Shown here one piece after another: positions 52,449 to 64,000 of a DNA stretch of 64,000 nucleotides. Made by a program: the position numbers and the translations under genes. The notes beneath the pieces were generated by a model. That model worked only from the letters and a program-made list of their open reading frames with translations, was not told the DNA's origin and did not search any database. Source of the stretch: Anthopleura xanthogrammica (lineage: Eukaryota; Cnidaria; Anthozoa; Actiniaria; Actiniidae); contig OZ025207.1 of assembly GCA_964019055.1 (NCBI GenBank), positions 6,437,501 through 6,501,500 of the forward strand, in the 5' to 3' direction. Each line of letters opens with the position of its first letter. The first letter of the stretch is position 1.

Positions 52449-55400
52449 CAATGAGGTTTTTTGCTGATGGGATGACTTTTTTGCCAAAAACACGACATTA
52501 TTGCTGATGAAAAAAACGTATTGGCTCAAAACACGACGTTTTGGCTGATAAAATGAAGTTTTTGGTGAGAAAATGAGATTTTTGGTGAAAAAAGGTGTTT
52601 TTGGCTGAACATTTTTTTTTGGCTGAGAATTTTCTTTTGCCGATAACACGACGTTTTCACTGCTAAAAGCACATTTTGGGCGCGAACAGCACATTTTTGG
52701 TGAGAAAAAGAGTGTTTTGCTGAGAAAAAAGCATTTTTGCTGAAAAAAGGTCATTTTAACCCTAACCATGAGGTTTTTTGCTGATGGGATGACTTTTTTG
52801 CCAAAAACACGACATTATTGCTGATGAAAAAAACGTATTGGCTGAAAACACGACGTTTTGGCTGATAAAATGAAGTTTTTGGTGAGAAAATGAGATTTTT
52901 GGTGAAAAAAGGTGTTTTTGGCTGACATTTTTTTTTTGGCTGAGAATTTTCTTTTGCCGATAACACGACGTTTTCACTGCTTAAAGCACATTTTGGGCGC
53001 GAACAGCACATTTTTGGTGAGAAAAAGAGTGTTTTGCTGAGAAAAAAGCATTTTTGCTGAAAAAAGGTCATTTTAACCCTAACAATGAGGTTTTTTGCTG
53101 ATGGGATGACTTTTTATCCAAAAACACGACATTATTGCTGATGAAAAAAACGTATTGGCTGAAAACACGACGTTTTGGCTGATAAAATGAAGTTTTTGGT
53201 GAGAAAATGAGATTTTTGGTGAAAAAAGGTGTTTTTGGCTGAACATTTTTTTTTGGCTGAGAATTTTCTTTTGCCGATAACACGACGTTTTCACTGCTAA
53301 AAGCACATTTTGGGCGCGAATAGCACATTTTTGGTGAGAAAAAGAGTGTTTTGCTGAGAAAAAAGCATTTTTGCTGAAAAAAGGTCATTTTAACCCTAAC
53401 AATGAGGTTTTTTGCTGATGGGATGACTTTTTTGCCAAAAACACGACATTATTGCTGATGAAAAAAACGTATTGGCTGAAAACCCGACGTTTTGGCTGAT
53501 AAAATGAAGTTTTTGGTGAGAAAATGAGATTTTTGGTGTAAAAAGGTGTTTTTGGCTGAACATTTTTTTTTGGCTGAGAATTTTCTTTTGCCGATAACAC
53601 GACGTTTTCACTGCTAAAAGCACATTTTGGGCGCGAACAGCACATTTTTGGTGAGAAAAAGAGTGTTTTGCTGAGAAAAAAGCATTTTTGCTGAAAAAAG
53701 GTCATTTTAACCCTAACAATGAGGTTTTTTGCTGATGGCATGACTTTTTTGCCAAAAACACGACATCATTGCTGATGAAAAAAACCTATTGGCTGAAAAC
53801 ACGACGTTTTGGCTGATAAAATGAAGTTTTTGGTGAGAAAATGAGATTTTTGGTGAAAAAAGGTGTTTTTGGCTGAACATTTTTTTTTGGCTGAGAATTT
53901 TCTTTTGCCGATAACACGACGTTTTCACTGCTAAAAGCACATTTTGGGCGCGAACAGCACATTTTTGGTGAGAAAAAGAGTGTTTTGCTGAGAAAAAAGC
54001 ATTTTTGCTGAAAAAAGGTCATTTTAACCCTAACAATGAGGTTTTTTGCTGATGGGATGACTTTTTTGCCAAAAACACGACATTATTGCTGATGAAAAAA
54101 ACGTATTGGCTCAAAACACGACGTTTTGGCTGATAAAATGAAGTTTTTGGTGAGAAAATGAGATTTTTGGTGAAAAAGGTGTTTTTGGCTGAACATTTTT
54201 TTTTGGCTGAGAATTTTCTTTTGCCGATAACACGACGTTTTCACTGCTAAAAGCACATTTTGGGCGCGAACAGCACATTTTTGGTGAGAAAAAGAGTGTT
54301 TTGCTGAGAAAAAAGCATTTTTGCTGAAAAAAGGTCATTTTAACCCTAACAATGAGGTTTTTTGCTGATGGCATGACTTTTTTGCCAAAAACACGACATT
54401 ATTGCTGATGAAAAAAACGTATTGGCTGAAAACACGACGTTTTGGCTGATAAAATGAAGTTTTTGGTGAGAAAATGAGATTTTTGGTGAAAAAAGGTGTT
54501 TTTGGCTGAACATTTTTTTTTGGCTGAGAATTTTCTTTTGCCGATAACACGACGTTTTCACTGCTAAAAGCACATTTTGGGCGCGAACAGCACATTTTTG
54601 GTGAGAAAAAGAGTGTTTTGCTGAGAAAAAAGCATTTTTGCTGAAAAAAGGTCATTTTAACCCTAACAATGAGGTTTTTTGCTGATGGGATGACTTTTTT
54701 GTCAAAAACACGGCAATATTGCTGATGAAAAAAACGTATTGGCTGAAAACACGACGTTTTGGCTTATAAAATGAAGTTTTTGGTGAGAAAATGAGATTTT
54801 TGGTGAAAAAAGGTGTTTTTGGCTGAACATTTTTTTTTGGCTGAGAATTTTCTTTTGCCGATAACACGACGTTTTCACTGCTAAAAGCACATTTTGGGCG
54901 CGAACAGCACATTTTTGGTGAGAAAAAGAGTGTTTTGCTGAGAAAAAAGCATTTTTGCTGAAAAAAGGTCATTTTAACCCTAACAATGAGGTTTTTTGCT
55001 GATGGCATGACTTTTTTGCCAAAAACACGACATTATTGCTGATGAAAAAAACGTATTGGCTGAAAACACGACGTTTTGGCTGATAAAATGAAGTTTTTGG
55101 TGAGAAAATGAGATTTTTGGTGAAAAAAGGTGTTTTTGGCTGAACATTTTTTTTTGGCTGAGAATTTTCTTTTGCCGATAACACGACGTTTTCACTGCTA
55201 AAAGCACATTTTGGGCGCGAACAGCACATTTTTGGTGAGAAAAAGAGTGTTTTGCTGAGAAAAAAGCATTTTTGCTGAAAAAAGGTCATTTTAACCCTAA
55301 CAATGAGGTTTTTTGCTGATGGGATGACTTTTTTGCCAAAAACACGGCAATATTGCTGATGAAAAAAACGTATTGGCTGAAAACACGACGTTTTGGCTGA

Positions 55401-58400
55401 TAAAATGAAGTTTTTGGTGAGAAAATGAGATTTTTGGTGAAAAAAGGTGTTTTTGGCTGAACATTTTTTTTTGGCTGAGAATTTTCTTTTGCCGATAACA
55501 CGACGTTTTCACTGCTAAAAGCACATTTTGGGCGCGAACAGCACATTTTTGGTGAGAAAAAGAGTGTTTTGCTGAGAAAAAAGCATTTTTGCTGAAAAAA
55601 GGTCATTTTAACCCTAACAATGAGGTTTTTTGCTGATGGCATGACTTTTTTGCCAAAAACACGACATTATTGCTGATGAAAAAAACGTATTGGCTGAAAA
55701 CACGACGTTTTGGCTGATAAAATGAAGTTTTTGGTGAGAAAATGAGATTTTTGGTGAAAAAAGGTGTTTTTGGCTGAACATTTTTTTTTGGCTGAGAATT
55801 TTCTTTTGCCGATAACACGACGTTTTCACTGCTAAAAGCACATTTTGGGCGCGAACAGCACATTTTTGGTGAGAAAAAGAGTGTTTTGCTGAGAAAAAAG
55901 CATTTTTGCTGAAAAAAGGTCATTTTAACCCTAACAATGAGGTTTTTTGCTGATGGCATGACTTTTTTGCCAAAAACACGACATTATTGCTGATGAAAAA
56001 AACGTATTGGCTGAAAACACGACGTTTTGGCTGATAAAATGAAGTTTTTGGTGAGAAAATGAGATTTTTGGTGAAAAAAGGTGTTTTTGGCTGAACATTT
56101 TTTTTTGGCTGAGAATTTTCTTTTGCCGATAACACGACGTTTTCACTGCTAAAAGCACATTTTGGGCGCGAACAGCACATTTTTGGTGAGAAAAAGAGTG
56201 TTTTGCTGAGAAAAAAGCATTTTTGCTGAAAAAAGGTCATTTTAACCCTAACAATGAGGTTTTTTGCTGATGGGATGACTTTTTTGTCAAAAACACGGCA
56301 ATATTGCTGATGAAAAAAACGTATTGGCTGAAAACACGACGTTTTGGCTTATAAAATGAAGTTTTTGGTGAGAAAATGAGATTTTTGGTGAAAAAAGGTG
56401 TTTTTGGCTGAACATTTTTTTTTGGCTGAGAATTTTCTTTTGCCGATAACACGACGTTTTCACTGCTAAAAGCACATTTTGGGCGCGAACAGCACATTTT
56501 TGGTGAGAAAAAGAGTGTTTTGCTGAGAAAAAAGCATTTTTGCTGAAAAAAGGTCATTTTAACCCTAACAATGAGGTTTTTTGCTGATGGCATGACTTTT
56601 TTGCCAAAAACACGACATTATTGCTGATGAAAAAAACGTATTGGCTGAAAACACGACGTTTTGGCTGATAAAATGAAGTTTTTGGTGAGAAAATGAGATT
56701 TTTGGTGAAAAAAGGTGTTTTTGGCTGAACATTTTTTTTTGGCTGAGAATTTTCTTTTGCCGATAACACGACGTTTTCACTGCTAAAAGCACATTTTGGG
56801 CGCGAACAGCACATTTTTGGTGAGAAAAAGAGTGTTTTGCTGAGAAAAAAGCATTTTTGCTGAAAAAAGGTCATTTTAACCCTAACAATGAGGTTTTTTG
56901 CTGATGGGATGACTTTTTTGCCAAAAACACGGCAATATTGCTGATGAAAAAAACGTATTGGCTGAAAACACGACGTTTTGGCTGATAAAATGAAGTTTTT
57001 GGTGAGAAAATGAGATTTTTGGTGAAAAAAGGTGTTTTTGGCTGAACATTTTTTTTTGGCTGAGAATTTTCTTTTGCCGATAACACGACGTTTTCACTGC
57101 TAAAAGCACATTTTGGGCGCGAACAGCACATTTTTGGTGAGAAAAAGAGTGTTTTGCTGAGAAAAAAGCATTTTTGCTGAAAAAAGGTCATTTTAACCCT
57201 AACAATGAGGTTTTTTGCTGATGGCATGACTTTTTTGCCAAAAACACGACATTATTGCTGATGAAAAAAACGTATTGGCTGAAAACACGACGTTTTGGCT
57301 GATAAAATGAAGTTTTTGGTGAGAAAATGAGATTTTTGGTGAAAAAAGGTGTTTTTGGCTGAACATTTTTTTTTGGCTGAGAATTTTCTTTTGCCGATAA
57401 CACGACGTTTTCACTGCTAAAAGCACATTTTGGGCGCGAACAGCACATTTTTGGTGAGAAAAAGAGTGTTTTGCTGAGAAAAAAGCATTTTTGCTGAAAA
57501 AAGGTCATTTTAACCCTAACAATGAGGTTTTTTGCTGATGGCATGACTTTTTTGCCAAAAACACGACATTATTGCTGATGAAAAAAACGTATTGGCTGAA
57601 AACACGACGTTTTGGCTGATAAAATGAAGTTTTTGGTGAGAAAATGAGATTTTTGGTGAAAAAAGGTGTTTTTGGCTGAACATTTTTTTTTGGCTGAGAA
57701 TTTTCTTTTGCCGATAACACGACGTTTTCACTGCTAAAAGCACATGTTGGGCGCGAACAGCACATTTTTGGTGAGAAAAAGAGTGTTTTGCTGAGAAAAA
57801 AGCATTTTTGCTGAAAAAAGGTCATTTTAACCCTAACAATGAGGTTTTTTGCTGATGGGATGACTTTTTTGCCAAAAACACGACATTATTGCTGATGAAA
57901 AAAACCTATTGGCTGAAAACACGACGTTTTGGCTGATAAAATGAAGTTTTTGGTGAGAAAATGAGATTTTTGGTGTAAAAAGGTGTTTTTGGCTGAACAT
58001 TTTTTTTTGGCTGAGAATTTTCTTTTGCCGATAACACGACGTTTTCACTGCTAAAAGCACATTTTGGGCGCGAACAGCACATTTTTGGTGAGAAAAAGAG
58101 TGTTTTGCTGAGAAAAAAGCATTTTTGCTGAAAAAAGGTCATTTTAACCCTAACAATGAGGTTTTTTGCTGATGGGATGACTTTTTTGCCAAAAACACGA
58201 CATTATTGCTGATGAAAAAAACGTATTGGCTCAAAACCCGACGTTTTGGCTGATAAAATGAAGTTTTTGGTGAGAAAATGAGATTTTTGGTGAAAAAAGG
58301 TGTTTTTGGCTGAACATTTTTTTTTGGCTGAGAATTTTCTTTTGCCGATAACACGACGTTTTCACTGCTAAAAGCACATTTTGGGCGCGAACAGCACATT

Positions 58401-61400
58401 TTTGGTGAGAAAAAGAGTGTTTTGCTGAGAAAAAAGCATTTTTGCTGAAAAAAGGTCATTTTAACCCTAACAATGAGGTTTTTTGCTGATGGGATGACTT
58501 TTTTGCCAAAAACACGACATTATTGCTGATGAAAAAAACGTATTGGCTGAAAACACGACGTTTTGGCTGATAAAATGAAGTTTTTGGTGAGAAAATGAGA
58601 TTTTTGGTGAAAAAAGGTGTTTTTGGCTGAACATTTTTTTTTGGCTGAGAATTTTCTTTTGCCGATAACACGACGTTTTCACTGCTAAAAGCACATTTTG
58701 GGCGCGAACAGCACATTTTTGGTGAGAAAAAGAGTGTTTTGCTGAGAAAAAAGCATTTTTGCTGAAAAAAGGTCATTTTAACCCTAACAATGAGGTTTTT
58801 TGCTGATGGGATGACTTTTTTGCCAAAAACACGACATTATTGCTGATGAAAAAAACGTATTGGCTCAAAACCCGACGTTTTGGCTGATAAAATGAAGTTT
58901 TTGGTGAGAAAATGAGATTTTTGGTGAAAAAAGGTGTTTTTGGCTGAACATTTTTTTTTGGCTGAGAATTTTCTTTTGCCGATAACACGACGTTTTCACT
59001 GCTAAAAGCACATTTTGGGCGCGAACAGCACATTTTTGGTGAGAAAAAGAGTGTTTTGCTGAGAAAAAAGCATTTTTGCTGAAAAAAGGTCATTTTAACC
59101 CTAACAATGAGGTTTTTTGCTGATGGGATGACTTTTTTTGCCAAAAACACGAAATTATTGCTGATGAAAAAAACGTATTGGCTGAAAACACGACGTTTTG
59201 GCTGATAAAATGAAGTTTTTGGTGAGAAAATGAGATTTTTGGTGAAAAAAGGTGTTTTTGGCTGAACATTTTCTTTTGGCTGAGAATTTTCTTTTGCCGA
59301 TAACACGACGTTTTCACTGCTAAAAGGACATTTTGGGCACGAAGAGCACATTTTTGGTGAGAAAAAGAGTGTTTTGCTGAGAAAAAAGCATTTTTGCTGA
59401 AAAAAGGTCATTTTAACCCTAACAATGAGGTTTTTTGCTGATGGGATGACTTTTTTGCCAAAAACACGACATTATTGCTGATGAAAAAAACGTATTGGCT
59501 GAAAACACGACGTTTTGGCTGATAAAATGAAGTTTTTGGTGAGAAAATGAGATTTTTGGTGAAAAAAGGTGTTTTTGGCTGAACATTTTTTTTTGGCTGA
59601 GAATTTTCTTTTGCCGATAACACGACGTTTTCACTGCTAAAAGCACATTTTGGGCGCGAACAGCACATTTTTGGTGAGAAAAAGAGTGTTTTGCTGAGAA
59701 AAAAGCATTTTTGCTGAAAAAAGGTCATTTTAACCCTAACAATGAGGTTTTTTGCTGATGGGATGACTTTTTTTGCCAAAAACACGACATTATTGCTGAT
59801 GAAAAAAACGTATTGGCTGAAAACACGACGTTTTGGCTGATAAAATGAAGTTTTTGGTGAGAAAATGAGATTTTTGGTGAAAAAAGGTGTTTTTGGCTGA
59901 ACATTTTTTTTTGGCTGAGAATTTTCTTTTGCCGATAACACGACGTTTTCACTGCTAAAAGCACATTTTGGGCACGAACAGCACATTTTTGGTGAGAAAA
60001 AAGTGTTTTGCTGAGAAAAAAGCATTTTTGCTGAAAAAAGGTCATTTTAACCCTAACAATGAGGTTTTTTGCTGATGGGATGACTTTTTTGCCAAAAACA
60101 CGGCAATATTGCTGATGAAAAAAACGTATTGGCTGAAAACACGACGTTTTGGCTGATAAAATGAAGTTTTTGGTGAGAAAATGAGATTTTTGGTGAAAAA
60201 AGGTGTTTTTGGCTGAACATTTTTTTTTGGCTGAGAATTTTCTTTTGCCGATAACACGACGTTTTCACTGCTAAAAGCACATTTTGGGCGCAAACAGCAC
60301 ATTTTTGGTGAGAAAAAGAGTGTTTTGCTAAGAAAAAAGCATTTTTGCTGAAAAAAGGTCATTTTATCCCTAACAATGAGGTTTTTTGCTGATGGGATGA
60401 CTTTTTTGCCAAAAACACGACATTATTGCTGATGAAAAAAACGTATTGGCTGAAAACACGACGTTTTGGCTTATAAAATGAAGTTTTTGGTGAGAAAATG
60501 AGATTTTTGGTGAAAAAAGGTGTTTTTGGCTGAACATTTTTTTTTGGCTGAGAATTTTCTTTTGCCGATAACACGACGTTTTCACTGCTAAAAGCACATT
60601 TTGGGCGCGAACAGCACATTTTTGGTGAGAAAAAGAGTGTTTTGCTGAGAAAAAAGCATTTTTGCTGAAAAAAGGTCATTTTAACCCTAACAATGAGGTT
60701 TTTTGCTGATGGCATGACTTTTTTGCCAAAAACACGACATTATTGCTGATGAAAAAAACGTATTGGCTGAAAACACGACGTTTTGGCTGATAAAATGAAG
60801 TTTTTGGTGAGAAAATGAGATTTTTGGTGAAAAAAGGTGTTTTTGGCTGAACATTTTTTTTTGGCTGAGAATTTTCTTTTGCCGATAACACGACGTTTTC
60901 ACTGCTAAAAGCACATTTTGGGCGCGAACAGCACATTTTTGGTGAGAAAAAGAGTGTTTTGCTGAGAAAAAAGCATTTTTGCTGAAAAAAGGTCATTTTA
61001 ACCCTAACAATGAGGTTTTTTGCTGATGGGATGACTTTTTTGCCAAAAACACGGCAATATTGCTGATGAAAAAAACGTATTGGCTGAAAACACGACGTTT
61101 TGGCTGATAAAATGAAGTTTTTGGTGAGAAAATGAGATTTTTGGTGAAAAAAGGTGTTTTTGGCTGAACATTTTTTTTTGGCTGAGAATTTTCTTTTGCC
61201 GATAACACGACGTTTTCACTGCTAAAAGCACATTTTGGGCGCGAACAGCACATTTTTGGTGAGAAAAAGAGTGTTTTGCTGAGAAAAAAGCATTTTTGCT
61301 GAAAAAAGGTCATTTTAACCCTAACAATGAGGTTTTTTGCTGATGGCATGACTTTTTTGCCAAAAACACGACATTATTGCTGATGAAAAAAACGTATTGG

Positions 61401-64000
61401 CTGAAAACACGACGTTTTGGCTGATAAAATGAAGTTTTTGGTGAGAAAATGAGATTTTTGGTGAAAAAAGGTGTTTTTGGCTGAACATTTTTTTTTGGCT
61501 GAGAATTTTCTTTTGCCGATAACACGACGTTTTCACTGCTAAAAGCACATTTTGGGCGCGAACAGCACATTTTTGGTGAGAAAAAGAGTGTTTTGCTGAG
61601 AAAAAAGCATTTTTGCTGAAAAAAGGTCATTTTAACCCTAACAATGAGGTTTTTTGCTGATGGCATGACTTTTTTGCCAAAAACACGACATTATTGCTGA
61701 TGAAAAAAACGTATTGGCTGAAAACACGACGTTTTGGCTGATAAAATGAAGTTTTTGGTGAGAAAATGAGATTTTTGGTGAAAAAAGGTGTTTTTGGCTG
61801 AACATTTTTTTTTGGCTGAGAATTTTCTTTTGCCGATAACACGACGTTTTCACTGCTAAAAGCACATGTTGGGCGCGAACAGCACATTTTTGGTGAGAAA
61901 AAGAGTGTTTTGCTGAGAAAAAAGCATTTTTGCTGAAAAAAGGTCATTTTAACCCTAACAATGAGGTTTTTTGCTGATGGGATGACTTTTTTGCCAAAAA
62001 CACGACATTATTGCTGATGAAAAAAACCTATTGGCTGAAAACACGACGTTTTGGCTGATAAAATGAAGTTTTTGGTGAGAAAATGAGATTTTTGGTGTAA
62101 AAAGGTGTTTTTGGCTGAACATTTTTTTTTGGCTGAGAATTTTCTTTTGCCGATAACACGACGTTTTCACTGCTAAAAGCACATTTTGGGCGCGAACAGC
62201 ACATTTTTGGTGAGAAAAAGAGTGTTTTGCTGAGAAAAAAGCATTTTTGCTGAAAAAAGGTCATTTTAACCCTAACAATGAGGTTTTTTGCTGATGGGAT
62301 GACTTTTTTGCCAAAAACACGACATTATTGCTGATGAAAAAAACGTATTGGCTCAAAACCCGACGTTTTGGCTGATAAAATGAAGTTTTTGGTGAGAAAA
62401 TGAGATTTTTGGTGAAAAAAGGTGTTTTTGGCTGAACATTTTTTTTTGGCTGAGAATTTTCTTTTGCCGATAACACGACGTTTTCACTGCTAAAAGCACA
62501 TTTTGGGCGCGAACAGCACATTTTTGGTGAGAAAAAGAGTGTTTTGCTGAGAAAAAAGCATTTTTGCTGAAAAAAGGTCATTTTAACCCTAACAATGAGG
62601 TTTTTTGCTGATGGGATGACTTTTTTGCCAAAAACACGACATTATTGCTGATGAAAAAAACGTATTGGCTGAAAACACGACGTTTTGGCTGATAAAATGA
62701 AGTTTTTGGTGAGAAAATGAGATTTTTGGTGAAAAAAGGTGTTTTTGGCTGAACATTTTTTTTTGGCTGAGAATTTTCTTTTGCCGATAACACGACGTTT
62801 TCACTGCTAAAAGCACATTTTGGGCGCGAACAGCACATTTTTGGTGAGAAAAAGAGTGTTTTGCTGAGAAAAAAGCATTTTTGCTGAAAAAAGGTCATTT
62901 TAACCCTAACAATGAGGTTTTTTGCTGATGGGATGACTTTTTTGCCAAAAACACGACATTATTGCTGATGAAAAAAACGTATTGGCTCAAAACCCGACGT
63001 TTTGGCTGATAAAATGAAGTTTTTGGTGAGAAAATGAGATTTTTGGTGAAAAAAGGTGTTTTTGGCTGAACATTTTTTTTTGGCTGAGAATTTTCTTTTG
63101 CCGATAACACGACGTTTTCACTGCTAAAAGCACATTTTGGGCGCGAACAGCACATTTTTGGTGAGAAAAAGAGTGTTTTGCTGAGAAAAAAGCATTTTTG
63201 CTGAAAAAAGGTCATTTTAACCCTAACAATGAGGTTTTTTGCTGATGGGATGACTTTTTTTGCCAAAAACACGAAATTATTGCTGATGAAAAAAACGTAT
63301 TGGCTGAAAACACGACGTTTTGGCTGATAAAATGAAGTTTTTGGTGAGAAAATGAGATTTTTGGTGAAAAAAGGTGTTTTTGGCTGAACATTTTCTTTTG
63401 GCTGAGAATTTTCTTTTGCCGATAACACGACGTTTTCACTGCTAAAAGGACATTTTGGGCACGAAGAGCACATTTTTGGTGAGAAAAAGAGTGTTTTGCT
63501 GAGAAAAAAGCATTTTTGCTGAAAAAAGGTCATTTTAACCCTAACAATGAGGTTTTTTGCTGATGGGATGACTTTTTTGCCAAAAACACGACATTATTGC
63601 TGATGAAAAAAACGTATTGGCTGAAAACACGACGTTTTGGCTGATAAAATGAAGTTTTTGGTGAGAAAATGAGATTTTTGGTGAAAAAAGGTGTTTTTGG
63701 CTGAACATTTTTTTTTGGCTGAGAATTTTCTTTTGCCGATAACACGACGTTTTCACTGCTAAAAGCACATTTTGGGCGCGAACAGCACATTTTTGGTGAG
63801 AAAAAGAGTGTTTTGCTGAGAAAAAAGCATTTTTGCTGAAAAAAGGTCATTTTAACCCTAACAATGAGGTTTTTTGCTGATGGGATGACTTTTTTGCCAA
63901 AAACATGACATTACTGCTGATGAAAAAAACGTATTGGCTGAAAACACGACGTTTTGGCTGATAAAATGAAGTTTTTGGTGAGAAAATGAGATTTTTGGTG
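52443..64000 (-). repeat. Satellite array B, right part (~36 monomers of 317 bp)
   Basis: Monomers start CCCTAACAATGAGG every 317 bp (52,443; 52,760; 53,076; ... 63,855) and run off the window. Homogeneity is very high. Shared variants reveal a 1,585-bp (5-monomer) duplication (e.g. 54,335 to 55,920, 54,652 to 56,237) and a ~4,122-bp (13-monomer) one (e.g. 56,554 to 60,676, 59,408 to 63,530). Open frames such as the 106- and 118-codon ones recur with the monomer and, where indels occur, fuse to 205-212 codons. I treat them as non-coding. Confidence 0.95.

Noticed and set aside
31569..63850. Repeated ORFs of 75-212 codons (MLLAVKTSCYRQ and MTFFQQKCFFLS types)
   Set aside because: They recur with the 317-bp satellite in two frames at once and change length with simple indels. 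No coding signature is independent of the repeat.
27441..64000. Regular short repeats resembling a CRISPR array
   Set aside because: The whole unit is repeated, there are no unique spacers between constant repeats, and the context is eukaryotic.

Overview
The window is eukaryotic nuclear DNA built mostly from repeats. It has tandem 5S rRNA genes with poly-T (Pol III) terminators, tRNA genes with internal promoters including an intron-bearing tRNA-Tyr, satellite DNA, a CR1-like LINE and a Polinton/Maverick element. Together these suggest an AT-rich invertebrate animal genome. A cnidarian is my best guess, because the Polinton accessory proteins resemble ones I know from cnidarian genomes, but that is recall and not a search.

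Layout. 1-23,071: a tandem 5S rDNA array, all on the minus strand, with about 70 units of roughly 333 bp. 61 copies are near full length, 4 are 3'-only remnants and 5 have lost box C. Nested unequal-crossover duplications of 643, 995, 1,589, 1,657 and about 4,325 bp are visible. 23,295-23,739: three minus-strand tRNA genes (Asp-GTC, Tyr-GTA with a 16-nt intron, Trp-CCA). 25,058-26,377: a Fic-domain gene lacking a visible ATG, and a lysine-rich ORF. 27,441-30,115: satellite array A. 30,120-31,697: a decayed retroelement-like fragment (SGNH-type ORF with two stops, then a short gag-like ORF). 31,697-64,000: satellite array B, the same family in inverted orientation with a 317-bp monomer, split by an 18.86-kb insertion.

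The insertion (33,586-52,442) is a Polinton/Maverick with terminal inverted repeats of about 0.4 kb and a 6-bp target-site duplication (CCCTAA). It carries a protein-primed family B DNA polymerase, a retroviral-type integrase, the major capsid protein, an A32-type packaging ATPase, a candidate minor capsid protein and a long run of accessory genes. Among these are a tandem paralogue pair and several small membrane proteins. No adenain-type protease is recognisable. The element is broken: the polymerase has one in-frame stop and a probable upstream frameshift, the capsid gene is split by a 3.3-kb LINE, and one accessory gene has lost frame at a G run. Most of its genes have a TATAAA/ATAAA-like motif only a few to about 25 nt before the ATG, a shared feature worth testing as an element-specific promoter.

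Most open frames in the 5S and satellite arrays are by-products of repeat sequence and are not annotated as genes.
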